Assembly (NCBI GenBank): GCA_033977485.1
Contig: CM066991.1
Coordinates: 58,213,350-58,277,349, forward strand
From: Hydrangea macrophylla
Taxonomy: Eukaryota; Streptophyta; Magnoliopsida; Cornales; Hydrangeaceae
DNA: 64,000 nt
Direction: 5' to 3'
Shown here: one piece after another, positions 12,286 to 24,284 of the stretch
Numbering within the stretch: position 1 is the stretch's first letter
Layout of the letters: each line of letters starts with the position of its first letter
Program-made: the position numbers and the translations under genes
Notes under the pieces: model-generated
The model's input: only the letters and a program-made list of their open reading frames with translations
Told to the model about the DNA's origin: nothing
Databases searched by the model: none

Positions 12286-13285
12286 TCTTTGGTTGAGTAT
12301 ATAAATTTTGTGATCCCATCCAACAAATATTAGAATATTTTGTTAATTTGAAGTTTTTGTTCACCAAGTCAGACTTGATTGTATTTTTTCTTTGTAACTT
12401 GCTTTGGTATGGTGATTGATATCTTTATCTCTTTTTGACTGAAAAAAGGACTGTTACTTGATTCAATCATGCCAACCAATCCCCTAATCTAGAATATTTT
12501 GGCTCTAGAGCATATTTCAATTTTGTGGTAAGTTTATTTCTCTATTTATAATTCTAGCAATATATATATATATCTTTGTCCTACTTGAAGGAGGTAGAAA
12601 TCAATTTGAAATGTTATAATTCTATTGGAAAGAAAAATTGGTTTTCTAAATTCTGTAACTCATGTAATTTCGTTTTGCTGCTTGGGCAAGTGCCCAAAAC
12701 ACATTTATTTCTTTGCATTTGAGAAAGAGTGTGATGATGATTTTCTCATTTATATCGATTTAATTTCATTGTTAATTTGACGTGATTCATTTAAGGTGAG
12801 TGAAAAACATGATTTGAAACTTAAGGTTCTCATTCATTTGAATTTCTATTAGTAACTTCGGTTTCTTATCAATTTAGATCTCCAATCAACTTAAATTGTT
12901 ACTATGTATTAATTTTTTTTAATTGAATTTCATTATACAACTTATAATTTTTCCAGAAAGAGTGCGATTTTTATTTTTATTGAAACCTTATATACAAATT
13001 AATATTCATGAGTAACATTTAGTTAAAACAAATTTATCAATCAGCCTAAATCGTCCAAAAAAAACCCTAAATGTTTGATGTATATTTTAGTGTCATCACA
13101 CATTGAAAGACAAGCCCTGAAATTTCATGACTACAATATTTTTACTCTTCTAATTTCACCAACACTATTCTATACCCACATTTTACTTATTTATTTATAT
13201 ATATTTTTTACTATTATGTTAATTGAGATATTACTTTATTTTAAATATAAAATTTTCAAATTAGCTTCCCCCGTACAAGCATGGG
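12286..13285. mobile_element. Helitron-like remnant ending in a CCCGT hairpin
   Basis: AT-rich non-coding DNA. Its right end, near 13269-13285, is cccccgtacaagcatgggtt, a short stem-loop followed by cactact, resembling plant Helitron 3' ends. The block at about 12841-12990 (tttctattagtaacttcgg to ttttccagaaag) is repeated with changes at 13501-13620 in the next element, so the two are related copies lying head to tail. A terminal CTRR is not intact. Confidence 0.35.
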
Positions 13286-14490
13286 TTCACTACTTGTATA
13301 TATATATATATGAAAAGAGAAACCTTAGGTGCTGCCACATGTCATTTTTCCTGAATTTTTAATTTATATATATCCAATTTGCAAAATACTCATTTATTAC
13401 ATATTATATTGGTCAACTAATAAAATGCAATCAAATGCTTTATTGCTCCTAATAAAATTAATGATTACTCATATTTATAACATAGGTCTAAGAATCTATG
13501 GATTTCTATTAGTAACTTGGGTTTCTTATCGATAACGATCTCCAATCAAATTGAATTTTTATAAGTTCATTTTTTAATGACTTTAATTATTCAATTTATG
13601 ATTTTTCCAGAAGGAATGTGTTACGTACCTATTTTTTTTTTTTTTTTTTTGTATTGTCATGTTAATTGAGGTACAATGTTTTATTAACTTAGGTACACTA
13701 TTTTGTAACATTTGTGCTTATATAACTAAACATTATATCTTTGGCTTGGGGCAATTTGATATTTCTATTTTTTGTTTTGATGTAATTTGTGGGTTTGCTT
13801 TGGTCATTTTCTTGACTATTTTATTTTTCAGTGATTCTTTTGTTTAGATTTGGTCCGATGCTATCTGTGTGCTCACAGGGTAATTGGGTTTTTGCCCAAG
13901 TTCTTTTGTTTAGAGGTGGCATGCCTTTTGTTATGTGCAAAAGGTGTACTGGATCTATGTTGTAACTTGCTTGGCCTTTGACACCTTACTTAATATAATC
14001 AACTTATTGATGTTTTAAAAAAAAGAGTAATGCTATGCTTCCCAAATTTCCATCCCAAATAACATGGCAATGAGACCATTGTGGGACCACTGAATTTTGA
14101 TTGGAGGATGTTGAAGTGACCCCACAGTGATCCCACTATCACATCATTTTGGGTGGAAATTTGGAAAGCATAGCATTACTCTAAAAAAAAATAATTTTAT
14201 ATTTGTACAAATCAAGTTGATGCACCGAGATGTTGTGGACATATATTATATGTTGAGTTATGTCATGAAAATATGGTTCATACTATTCCTATCAACTAAT
14301 TTCCTTATTCTGACAAAATAAAATAGGTTCAACCAAAAAAAGAAAAAAGAAAAGTATGAGGAGCTTTAACTCTCTTTGTATCAGTATTAATTATCTCCAA
14401 TTATGTTTTTTTAATCATTTTCTCAAGTATCCGGTGCATTTTGACCAAAAAAAAAACACTACCCTGTGCAATACACGGGGTTACAACTAA
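13286..14490 (+). mobile_element. Non-autonomous Helitron
   Basis: The 3' end is typical: a 7-bp stem (14462-14468 with 14474-14480, one G-T pair) and loop caata, then ttacaa and terminal CTAA (14487-14490) followed by T. The 5' side begins with a TA run and gaaaagagaaaccttaggtgctgccacatgtc, a block common at plant Helitron starts. No RepHel coding sequence is present, so movement would need another element's protein. The exact 5' base is uncertain. A MITE lies inside it. Confidence 0.55.
14025..14181. mobile_element. MITE, 9-bp TSD (Mutator-like), copy A
   Basis: 157 bp with inverted ends gagtaatgctatgcttccca / rc, extending over about 36 bp, flanked by the perfect 9-bp duplication taaaaaaaa (14016-14024, 14182-14190). 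The centre contains gtgggaccac-like sequence. No coding capacity. A 9-bp duplication points to the Mutator superfamily. Confidence 0.85.
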
Positions 14491-14699
14491 TGTATGAATA
14501 ATATACAACTAATGAACCTTAATAAACACAATTACCTTAATGAAAGAATTGGTGTCTTTTTTATCTTCCAAATTGCGCTAATCCAACACACAGCATGGTA
14601 ACTCTTAGCTTATCTCGAACCCTTATCCGGTAAAAAAAAAAGAAGTGGTTTTTCATGACCAGTGCCTCACTGACACGTGGGCAGTTACTAGTAGAAATG

Positions 14700-15010
14700 A
14701 TTTCGGGCCTTCTCGAAGTATATAATGTGACCTTAGAAAGGTAAATATTTAGGCCTTTAACCCAATGTTTGTATATCTCAGGCCCAAGACTAAATACCGA
14801 AAGGTTAGTGGTATTGGGGGCCTTTGTGAGTGGAAATATTTGGGCCTTAAACCCAATGGCCATATCTATCTGGCCCAAGCCTTATATTTAAAATACTGAC
14901 TTTTCAAATACTTCTGGATGCTTGATTAGGGTTTCCCAAGTCGTCGTGGTGCTATTTGAATCACCGCTTTTTCATATATCATATATATTTGGAAAGACAC
15001 ACTCTAAAAC
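14700..15010 (+). promoter_or_regulatory. Promoter region of the YTH gene
   Basis: Contains several GGCCCA/TGGGCC site-II-type motifs (near 14783, 14842 and 14872) and a telo-box ttagggttt at 14926-14934. In plants this pair is typical of housekeeping and translation-related genes. Two stretches (about 14749-14790 and 14842-14881) repeat the pattern gggcctt..aacccaatg..ggcccaag. A CT run at 15011-15028 probably lies in the 5' UTR. Confidence 0.6.
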
Positions 15011-15167
15011 TCTCTCTCTCTCTCTCTGATACAATCTACGTACGAGTGTTATTCTCTCTCCTCTAGGAGGCGGCTACCCCCTTCCCCAAGCCACTCTTCA
15101 TCCAAAACAAAACCCTTTCCCCCCACCCAAAATCTCAAGACTGTTCAGTTTTTAATCTTTAGGTTTC

Positions 15168-15209
15168 GTTTAGATTTAGATTTAGATTTAGATTTAAATT
15201 TAGATATAG
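15168..15209 (+). repeat. TTTAGA hexamer repeat in 5' UTR
   Basis: Six to seven TTTAGA-like units end 34 bases before the ATG at 15243, placing a microsatellite in the leader of the YTH mRNA. Confidence 0.8.
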
Positions 15210-15242
15210 AAGAACAGGCTCATCTACACCGTCGATCTGATC

Positions 15243-16439
15243 ATGGCGGCCGTTGCTCCACCATCCGATCGTATCCTTTCCAACTTCCATAATTTTGGTA
15301 TGCTTTTTTTTTTTTGGGATGATTCGTTCTTCAAGATCTGTTTTGTGATTCTCGGGTTTCTTGAATGAATTGTGTTTGTACACACTCTGTCTTTTTTTTT
15401 TCTTTGTGTGAAAGGTTTTTCTTAGGGTTTATGTAAAGATCTGATAGTTTGTAGATGCGTATGTTTTATATGTATGGAATTTGTATATAATTGCATATAT
15501 TATGTGTTTGTACATGGGGTCTGTGGTATTGATCTACGTCTTATCATTCATTACTGGAATGATCTTGATGCTTATGGGTTTTTAGAGATCTCTCTATAAT
15601 TTGTAGCTCTGTACTGTATACTTCACAAATCATGAATTTTGTTTTACCTATAAGAAGTTCGAATATTTGAAAATTGGGATCTTCTTGTATATAATCGTGC
15701 TTGTTGTATTGGGTTTATGGTAGATTTATAGATTGGATCATTATGCTATGGACTAACTACAAAGTGTTAAAATTTCAAAAGTTTGTCTTCCTTTTAGTTG
15801 GTGAGAAATGGTTTCTGTCGATAATTATTGTTTAGGTTATTATTCAGAAATATGGTTTTGTTGGCCTTGACTTTACTATTACAGAAGCTGCAGATTTACT
15901 GCAGAAATTGTCTTTAGACCCCCAGACCAAGACCCTTGAAGTTCCTGAGCCTGCAAAGAAGGTATTATTTTGTTTATTTTGCAAATTTCTATGCCAATTA
16001 TTGTCCTAAATTATGTATGTATATATATATATATATTGTAAGCATATTGTAATGAATTGTCTGCTTATAGCCTTCTGATTCTGCCACTCAGTACTCTTCT
16101 GTTAATTCCGATGTTCTGTTAAATGGTCTGAACAAGCCGTTTGAGCGCTCTACAACCCCTGTTCAGCAGGATAACATGGATCCATCATTGTTTTACCCCT
16201 TTAATGGGTATTCATCTTCTCCGTATTACTATGAAGGTAAATTTATATCAAGACTGGCAGCACAGTCAGCTAGTTTATATGGAATTTCCTTATTGATGGT
16301 TTCTCTTCCGTAGGTTATGATGGGTCAGTCGGCAAGTTGGATGACTACTCTCGATATGTATATCCTGATGGACTTGAGGTTCGTTCTGTAAAACCTACCT
16401 ATATATGGTTGATCTGTGGATTTCCTTTTTTTTTCTTCT

Positions 16440-16478
<39 letters not shown>

Positions 16479-19400
16479 CCTCCTCTTGTTGGATGTGATT
16501 TGAATGGTAATGGCTTGTATTGGTTTGTTAAAATTCTGATTGTCTATGATGCGTGTTCATGTGAAAAAATGGATTTCCTTCTTCTTTTTCGATTCAAGCT
16601 CAAGGTGAACCGCTTGTAATGGTCTCCTGAGTTCTCGTTGTCTAACATATATACGTATATTCTATTTTGTCTTAGACTTTTCATTAGTAAAGTGCAAGTG
16701 TCCAGTTTTCTCAAAGTTGAAGATTATTAGTTATTGAGTTTAAAATGTATTCAATAATTCTTGGTTTAACTACATACATTACATGTTTGGGCATGTTTAA
16801 TGAGCTTCAATGACTGGTCTACTTGTCACCTAGTTGTCCTTCAGGTGCGTGCTTTTAAGCTGGCTGTTGTAAAAAGTGCAGCGATTTATTCCTTCTATAC
16901 GGTTTTTAACCTCCCTGAATTTTTCAATTGAAGATAACCTTCTTAAATTCATTTCTTTCGTGGATTTTATTACGTAACCAAGTTAATATTGAAGTATTAA
17001 AGTTGTCAAATTTTTTTTTTCCTGAAGTATTATAGTCTTCGTTAACTTTTTTAGCTATTTCCTCGGATGAAAATCCTGTGATCATTTGTGGTATAAGGAA
17101 CTTAGCTGTGTATTAAAAATTGTTTTACAGGGTGTTTATGGTGACAATGGGTCCCTGATGTATCAGCACGGATATAGTTATGCACCATATGGTGCCTATC
17201 CCCCACCAGGTTCTCCAGTTCCTTCCATAGGACATGACGCTCAGCTGTATGGACCACAGCACTACCAATACCCTACTTCATATTACCAGCCTTGTACTAC
17301 AAATGGTCAATCTTACCCTCCCAATCAATTGAATGCTCCCAAATCAGCAGGGGTTTCAACTTCTCTTGCAGCTGATCAATTGCCTTTGTCAGTGGAGCCT
17401 AAAGCAAATGTTGGAAGTGCCAATGGAACTACCAAACCACTAAGACCCAATTACCAAAATTCATCTTTAAACTCAAATGCTTCCTATGGAAGAGGTGCGT
17501 CGACCACGGGTATTACTGCTTCGGGTTATGAGGACCCAAGATTCAGCTCTGATGGTATTCGATTGCCAAACCCATGGTTTGATGCATCAACATTGTCTGA
17601 TGGGAAGCCAAAACATGCACCAGTTTCTCATGGCAATAATTTTTCTGCAGGGAGGAATCAGAATATTCGTCCCTTTTCGCATTTCATGGTATGTAAATAT
17701 GAATGTTGCTATACTGTGGCACCTGCCTGCAATCATTTGCAGAGCAGGTATCTTTCTTTTAGGCACAGTTTGGCTTGCAGGTTTAGAGAGAGTTGGCCAC
17801 GGGGCAACAGTCTCTGACGCCCCACACCAATTGCATTGCGACAGGAGGGGTTTGCCCATCAGCCTACTTTGCTTAGAGGTGGGAGGAGCGCAACGACCTA
17901 GCCCAAAACTACTTAAACAACCTAAAGGCTTGGCCCGGTCTGTAGGAAGAAGAACGTAGACCTTGTAGAAAAGGGGATAGGAGAGGTAGCCTATAGACTC
18001 AAGCGACCAGCTCGGTGAAAATGGGGAAAGAAAAAAGGGAAAGGAAAACAAGAAGGAAAATTAGTTTACTTATGTTTTCCCTAGTGTTTTTCTCTCTGTT
18101 TATTAGAATTTATTTATTTTTAAAATGTAGTAATTTAAGAAAAGATAAAAGGGAAGCTAACTCATCAGATCCAGAATTTATAAATTGCTTTTCGCCCTGT
18201 CTTTCCCTTCCCATTTTCTTCACTATTTTCCTTAAATCAAACAATAGAAAGCATTTTCCTTTGTGTTTGCTTTTCCCTCATTATTTTATGAATGGAACAG
18301 ACCATTAAAGTCAGTTTGTTGTCTATGTGCCTTTTATGTTCTTTTTAATCTTCTAGACCATTGTTTGGGGGAAAAAAGTCAGCTGTACCCTTGGAAGACC
18401 ACTGTTTGATTGGTCCAAAGGCACCTTACCAACTCTTTCCCATTGGTAACTTATCCTTTCTTAATCCTCTGGACCATTGTTTGGGGGACAAAATTCTGCT
18501 GTACCCTTGGAAGACCATTTCATTGTTCCAAAGGCAGCTTACTAACTCTTTCGCTTTGTGTTCGCTTTGTGATCAATATAGTCACTAATGCTCTAACAGA
18601 ACAAGAATTGGTACACATTTTTTTCTTGTGATTCACAAAGATTTTGTTCAGTGCCTGGACTTGGGATATAGGTCCATCTGCATATTTCAATGACCACTGT
18701 GGTTGTTTATCAAGTATTGGATTGTGTTTCTTCTCACAGGGCTTACAACACCCAAGATCTACGGCTGGGATGGGCCAAGTTGGATTCATGAACAGAATGT
18801 ACCCTACAAACAAGATGTATGGCCAATATACAAATTCATTCAGATCTGGTACAGGATTTGGATATAACAGTTACGATGCGAGGATCAACGGACGTGGGCT
18901 GTTGGCTGTTGATAACAAGTACAAACCCAGAGGTCGTGGGAACGGTTCCTTTAGCAATGAAAATGTCTATGGATTGAATGAACTGAATAGAGGACCTAGA
19001 GCCAAGACTTTCAAGGACCTAAAAGGTGATAATAAGGAGGATCACTTGTCACTTATTCCAGACAAGGAACAGTATAACAAAAAAGATTTCCCGGAGACTT
19101 ACTCAGAGGCCAAGTTCTTCATCATTAAATCCTACAGTGAGGACGATGTCCATAAAAGTATTAAATATAATGTGTGGGCCAGCACGCCAAATGGCAATAA
19201 GAAACTGGAGTCAGCCTATCAGGAAGCTCAGACTGCTGGGGGGTCAAGTCATCCTGTGTTTCTTTTATTCTCGGTTAGTATAATTTTGTTTTTCGCCATC
19301 CCCTTTTCCAACTTGGTTTGACTCGTACTTTGGCTAAAGCTTACTCTTTTTCCATGTTGGGTTGACTTGTACATGGCTGAAAATTGGGGTGTGTTTGATA

Positions 19401-20831
19401 ACCCAATTAAGTGGTGAAATGAGAAGTTTCTGTACCTTCTTTTTTCCACTGTGTTTGATAATGTATTAAGGCACACCACTTGACTGAAAGTAGCCAACAA
19501 CCTAGTGAAAGCTTTAATTTAAAAGTTTTACTGAAAAAATCATTGAATACGATTTGCTTTGCATCTAAAATAATCCATTTGTTGATTGTTACACCATTAG
19601 CTTAAATTTAACGACACTTGAAATCCATACTTAATTTTCAGTCTTATCAAATGGGTCCTTAGTTTTTTATGCTCCTTTTCCAAGTTTGGTTGACTTGTAT
19701 TTCGCTAAATGTGTTTCTTTTATGCTATTTTTCAGGTCAATGCCAGTGGGCAGTTTGTTGGTATAGCAGAGATGGTTGGCCCTGTTGATTTCAACAAAAG
19801 CTTGGAATATTGGCAACAGGATAAGTGGACTGGTTGCTTTCCAGTGAAGTGGCATATTGTGAAGGATGTACCAAACAATTTGTTGAAGCACATTACACTT
19901 GAAAACAATGAAAATAAACCTGTAACTAATAGCAGGGACACTCAAGAGGTGTGTGCACGTGTATATATAGGCTCTGTTTGGTTCGCAGATATGGGGGGGA
20001 AGAAAAAAATGGAAGGAAAACAAAGAAGAAAAACTACTGTGTTTTCCTCTATTAGTTATTTTCATAATTTACTTTTCACCTTATTTTCTGTTCCTTGCCA
20101 GTTTCGTTAACCAAAGAAAGAAAAGTGTTTCCCTTGAATTTTCTTTTTTTGTCCTTCCCTAAATGGATGAACAGAATAGAGCCTTACTGTTCTACCTACC
20201 TCCTTTATCTTTCTGCTTGGATTTTAACTTCGTTGTCTCGGGTTTTTTTAATCTGTTGGATAACTGTTGGCATCGGATTGTTACAGGTTAAATTCGACCA
20301 GGGTATTCAAATTCTTAAGATTTTCAAAGACCATTCTAGCAAGACTTGCATCCTGGATGATTTTCAATTTTACGAGGGTCGCCAGAAGATTATGCAACAG
20401 CAAAAAGCTAAGCAACAGAAGTTCAATAAGCAGCAGGCAAGTTTGTGGTTTTTTAATTTTTTTTCCTTTTCCCTTTGTATATATTCATTTACATTTAATC
20501 AGTAATCTATATGATATGATCCCTCTGGAATCTCTTTGGTGACTTTGATGTCTAGCTTTATAACACTTAAAAATCTTACTCTTTGAAACAGGTAGGAAAT
20601 GTGAAGCCTATTGATACCGTCGTCGTTACAGATGCTAAAGACAGAGATGGCTTGATAGTAGAAAATGGGTTGCAGAAATCTTTAGAAATTGCTTCAGAAG
20701 GTTTGATTGAGGACACTATTACTGCAACTACCGAAACTGTTGAGACTACTAGTGTAGTAGTTTTGCCATCTTTAGAAGAAAACGGACAGGTTGCAACAGC
20801 TGAGGATGCTTCCAAAGCTGGTTCTAACTAG
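15243..20831 (+). CDS. ECT2: YTH-domain m6A reader, ECT family (9 coding exons)
   Basis: Exons inferred from splice sites and frame: 15243-15270, 15885-15961, 16071-16236, 16314-16378, 17131-17688, 18740-19273, 19736-19948, 20287-20436, 20592-20831; total 2031 nt, 676 residues. The protein binds N6-methyladenosine in mRNA, mainly in the cytoplasm. Residues 1-30 (MAAVAPP..., [11 protein letters not shown]) match the N terminus of the ECT2/3/4 group. Residues 80-400 are a Tyr/Pro/Gln/Asn/Gly-rich disordered region. The YTH domain spans about 410-560, with cage tryptophans seen in YNVWAST (W444) and YWQQDKW (W502, W507) and conserved FLLFS and [15 protein letters not shown]. Length is close to Arabidopsis ECT2. 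All exon phases join without a stop, so the gene looks intact. Paralogue assignment within the ECT2/3/4 group is uncertain; the family call is firm. Confidence 0.93.
18345..18577. repeat. Tandem duplication in intron 5 of the YTH gene
   Basis: Two copies of a unit of about 116 bp; accattgtttggggg begins at 18357 and again at 18473, and both copies continue with gctgtacccttggaagacca. The intron (17689-18739) also holds a GC-richer segment at about 17750-18010 unlike its surroundings, possibly an old insertion. Confidence 0.8.
20437..20591 (+). other. GC-AG intron of the YTH gene
   Basis: The exon ends CAG and the intron begins gcaagt, the classic strong GC donor; the acceptor is gaaacag. Using the nearest GT (20441) would add four bases and break the frame, so the GC donor is the supported choice. 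Confidence 0.8.
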
Positions 20832-21479
20832 GCTCTGTTTGTTCTGATTTTTTTTTTGGGTTAATTTTTTCTTCTATTTTCTTTTCTTTTTTTTTTTGTT
20901 TTGTTTTTATTTTTTTTGTTTTTGTTTATTTTTCATTGGCTTGTTTCGTTCATTAGATTAGTTAAAGTCTTTACTATAGTTAGTAGTTATGTTTCGGACT
21001 ATGGGGGGTAGTAAGTTTTTGCTGGTAAAATTTAGCATACACAAGCAAATTTGGACTGGTTTGCATCTTTTCTAGATTGGTGGAATATTATAGTAGGCAG
21101 GGATGGATGGATGGAAAGCCCTTTCTTTTATCGCGTAAGGCGTTGAGTTCGTCTCTCTGTAACGTGTTTGGAACCTTGCTTGCGGGGCTTTGCATTCTAT
21201 ATTGGAGTTGAAAGAGAATAGAAGAGATGTTTCAACTTCATTTTTGCTTTTGCATTAACTCTGTCTTGGATATTGCTGGTGTTCTGTACCATTTTAGAGG
21301 CAGTGTGTGTTTGCATGAGTTAGATTTCCTTGGGCTTTGTTTGGTTCATGATTCGGAAAGCCTTTTACTTTGGTTGCTTAATAATAAAGAAAATGGTGAG
21401 AAAATTAGAAAGGGAAAAATAGTAAGCTGAATGATCTATTGGTTTACAGTATATGTTTGGCAAACAAACCAATGTGGCT
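20832..21479 (+). other. 3' UTR and downstream flank of the YTH gene
   Basis: Very T-rich DNA from 20849 to 20935 follows the stop codon. No clear AATAAA was found, as is common in plants. Nothing else codes here. Confidence 0.5.
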
Positions 21480-21488
21480 TTTAAATAA

Positions 21489-21654
21489 GGGCAATTTTAT
21501 TGTGAGAAGCTTCTCATAAGGCATGTTTTAACCGTTGGATGAGCATCGATCAATAAATGCATCTTCAGATTCTTGGAAATCATATGGTTAGATGCTTATC
21601 TAACGGTTAAAATTCGTCTTCTCATATTAGAAGCTGTTTATTATAGCATTGCCC
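21489..21654. mobile_element. MITE, 9-bp TSD, GGGCAAT termini
   Basis: 166 bp, ends GGGCAAT...ATTGCCC, with inverted gagaagcttctcata / ctcatattagaagct blocks. Flanked by tttaaataa at 21480-21488 and 21655-21663 (perfect 9 bp). The inner tctaacggttaaaattcgtc segment recurs in the degenerate copy at 22999-23103. Confidence 0.85.
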
Positions 21655-21825
21655 TTTAAATAAAGGAAGATCTACTATAAGGTATGTGCCCTTAGTTTAT
21701 GTATCTTGTTTTTGTGAAATTCTTCCGTGTTATTCAACATTTAATGATTAGTTTACTCCCATTCACCTAAAATTGACCTGACCCAAACAGGGGCTAAGTC
21801 CTAACAGCAACCCCCGCACATTCAT

Positions 21826-21990
21826 GTCTATGGATCTTACAAGCTCGGGTACACAGAGACACTTGCAAGGTTTGATCCGTGGATCTTTTATGTATTGCCG
21901 AAGGGGATGTCTATGGATCTTACAAATTAAGTACACAGAGACACTTGCAAGGTATGATCTGGGGAACTTTTGTGTCCCGAGAGAGTGGTG
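21826..21990. repeat. 83-bp tandem duplication
   Basis: gtctatggatcttacaa begins at 21826 and again at 21909. Both copies continue with gtacacagagacacttgcaa. The second copy has lost a few bases. No gene assigned. Confidence 0.8.
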
Positions 21991-22178
21991 CGGAGGGGCC
22001 GGGGGTATGATTAGTAATTTCTCATTCACAACTCTCTCACCCTTCAAAGATTACCAAACAGCTACTCCTCTCAACCTCTCCCACTCTCCTACCCCTATGA
22101 CTCCTACCCCTATGAGCTTTCCTCAGTTGATGAGTAATGAGAAATGACAAATGAAATGTTTCACAAACAAAAAATTTA

Positions 22179-22364
22179 GGGTAATATTTGAGGCACAACC
22201 AAAGTCACAACTTTTTGCTCACAACTTTCATTTTGTGTCTATCTCTCTCTTGATGGGTCCCACAGTGCCAGTGACCCCACAATGCCCACTAGGAGAGAGA
22301 TAGACACAAAATAGAGGTTGTGGATAAAAAGGTTGTGGCTTTGGTTGTGCTCCAAGCATTACTC
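22179..22364. mobile_element. MITE, 9-bp TSD, copy B
   Basis: 186 bp. Left end gggtaatatttgaggcacaa and right end (rc) gagtaatgcttggagcacaa form TIRs of about 40 bp. Flanked by aaaaattta at 22170-22178 and 22365-22373. An inner inverted pair, tgtgtctatctctctc and gagagagatagacaca, flanks a gggtcccac core, so almost the whole element is palindromic. Confidence 0.88.
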
Positions 22365-22528
22365 AAAAATTTAATCTTTTTAACTTGTCTTTACATATTC
22401 CATTATATGTAAATATCTCTGGAAAACCCACGACTACTCATGTTCAGAACCAGCAAATCCTTCAAATCCCTAATGTTAGTTGGAATTTACCCAATGTTAG
22501 CTGGAATAGTTGTGGGAAATTTGTATAT

Positions 22529-22732
22529 ATATATATATATATAAATTTTTTTTTATTATTATTATTTTTTTGATAACCGTGGGTGTCCGGGCCAGCTTGC
22601 GCGCACCTCGACTAATCCCACGAGGGCAGGGCATCCGAGTAAATCACCTGTGGCCACCCCCTTGAGATTCGAACTTGAGACCTCTGAGTATAACACCCAA
22701 AAGCCTTGTTATCTGACCACAAAGAAAGTGAT
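22529..22732 (-). mobile_element. tRNA-derived SINE, Au-like
   Basis: Read on the minus strand it starts after a target copy, carries a B-box-like agttcgaatctc, then the GC-rich body ending gtgcgcgcaagctggcccgg and ccacggttatc, followed by an A-rich tail (T-rich on the plus strand). This tail region is characteristic of plant Au SINEs. The 16-bp tgggaaatttgtatat at 22513-22528 and 22733-22748 is the target duplication. Confidence 0.85.
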
Positions 22733-22998
22733 TGGGAAATTTGTATATGTTTGTTCATATATATATATAGATTATATATATACACCAAGATAACACGAGA
22801 TTGGAAGATGGAGAGAGAAAGTCAAAACATAATGAATGCATATGTAAAGTTTTTTTAGTAGCAGAGAAGATGCCACGTCAGTTTTTTATAAAAGCACATT
22901 GACTGGGCAGCTGGTTTGTTGTATTAAATTATTAATTATTAATTGAACATGTCAGCTTATGGTAATATGTGAACTCAATTGACAAAAAAAAAAAAAAA

Positions 22999-23103
22999 GG
23001 TTATTGTGGAAAGTTTTTCATATAAGAAGACAGGTTTTAAGATGCTCATCTAACGATTAAAATTCGTCTTTTTATATGAGAAGCTGCTCATTATTGATTT
23101 GCC
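22999..23103. mobile_element. Degenerate MITE related to the 21489 element
   Basis: Shares gatgctcatctaacg, ttaaaattcgtctt and atgagaagctgctcattat with the element at 21489-21654 but is shorter; the target duplication is not recognisable. Confidence 0.55.
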
Positions 23104-23648
23104 AAAAAAATAAATAAATAAGTTGTGAATCCAATTAAGAACAAGTGTTAAGTTTGAGAGCAAAAGTGTAATTTGACCTTATTTTAATTGATTAATCACA
23201 AGTGCAAATATATCTTTTTACCTTTTGGGAATTTATGTTGACTGGTTGGCCGAGCATTCAGCAGATTTTTTTCCGAGGTTGATTTTTTTTTTTACTCCTC
23301 TCTCGGGCAAGTGTTAGAATTGTACTGCCAAAATCTTTTGCTACTCACAACTATAGGAGATGCTTTTCCAAATATATAAATGTATACCTGTCTTGCTCTT
23401 AACGTCTTATGGTAACGTATCGAGTTTTAAGTCTTTTAGATTCTGAATACGAAAATTAATTTTTGATTATTTTTAATAAATATAAAACTAAAAATAGAAA
23501 TTTAGTACTAAATACCAAATTAGGATAATTATTTGGTTATAAGACACAAGGGAAAAATATTTGGGGACAAGGATATGTTTGGTGGAAGCTGTTGGGGATA
23601 AACTCAACTACTTCTAGTTCTGACCAATATACCCTTTTCATTCATTTC

Positions 23649-23650
<2 letters not shown>
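23104..23650. other. AT-rich intergenic DNA, nothing recognised
   Basis: No open frame with family motifs and no terminal repeats were seen. Confidence 0.5.
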
Positions 23651-23685
<35 letters not shown>

Positions 23686-24085
23686 TCGCAATTCCGACTA
23701 GCTTCATTGCAGCTCCGGCCACCTCCATCGCACCTCCGGCCACTTTCATCGCGCCTCCATCCAGCACTATCGCAGCTCCGACCATTATATATTTTTTTTC
23801 AGTGATATGATGAATTAACTTTCAGAAACTTGTTTTATGATCATTTTTATGTTGTTGTGGTGGTTTGGTTGTGAAGAGATTGAGAGAGGTCTGGTGTGAC
23901 ATTGGTGGTGAACAGCAGAGGTCCGTGTGGTGGTGGTGGTGGTGGTCGCTGTGGGTTTGGTATGGTGGTGGTGGTGGAGCTCGCCGGAGGTCAGACGAGC
24001 TCAGACGAGGTCGCCGGAGCTCAGGCGATGCCATGGTAGTGGTCGCCAGAGCTGAGGCGAGGTCCCCGGAGGTGCAGGAACTTTG
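23651..24085. repeat. GA microsatellite, CTCCGGCCAC-type and GTG repeats
   Basis: A GA run (about 23651-23680) leads into four to five diverged units like atcgcacctccggccac (about 23686-23785). After a short AT block comes a GTG-rich stretch (23928-23980) and gctcgccggaggtcagacga-type repeats. Open frames here are repeat-driven (poly-Trp or poly-His) and are not called genes. The GC content stands out from the neighbourhood. Confidence 0.65.
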
Positions 24086-24284
24086 ATACTGTTTGTGTAG
24101 AGCAATGTTGAGGGTAGTTTTGTCAAAAGACCAAGGAGTGGACCTATTTCTAAAAACTTTTCCTAGTTATACTTAAATCACCCTATTTTCTGTATTTTAG
24201 ATTTATCACTAATTTCCCCACAACAAAAAATCATTTCTTCTTTGAGTCCTTTAGTTATAAGTCTAAAATTTAAAACTTGTTGTC

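Noticed and set aside
14561..14878. 105-codon minus-strand frame upstream of the YTH gene
   Set aside because: Overlaps repeated site-II promoter motifs on the opposite strand; residues reflect those repeats.
19969..20183. Possible MITE in intron 7 of the YTH gene (ggctctg...agagcc)
   Set aside because: Terminal match is only about 8 bp and no target duplication was found.
23865..24086. Trp/Arg-rich frame in GTG repeats
   Set aside because: Repeat-driven; both strands give equally odd proteins.
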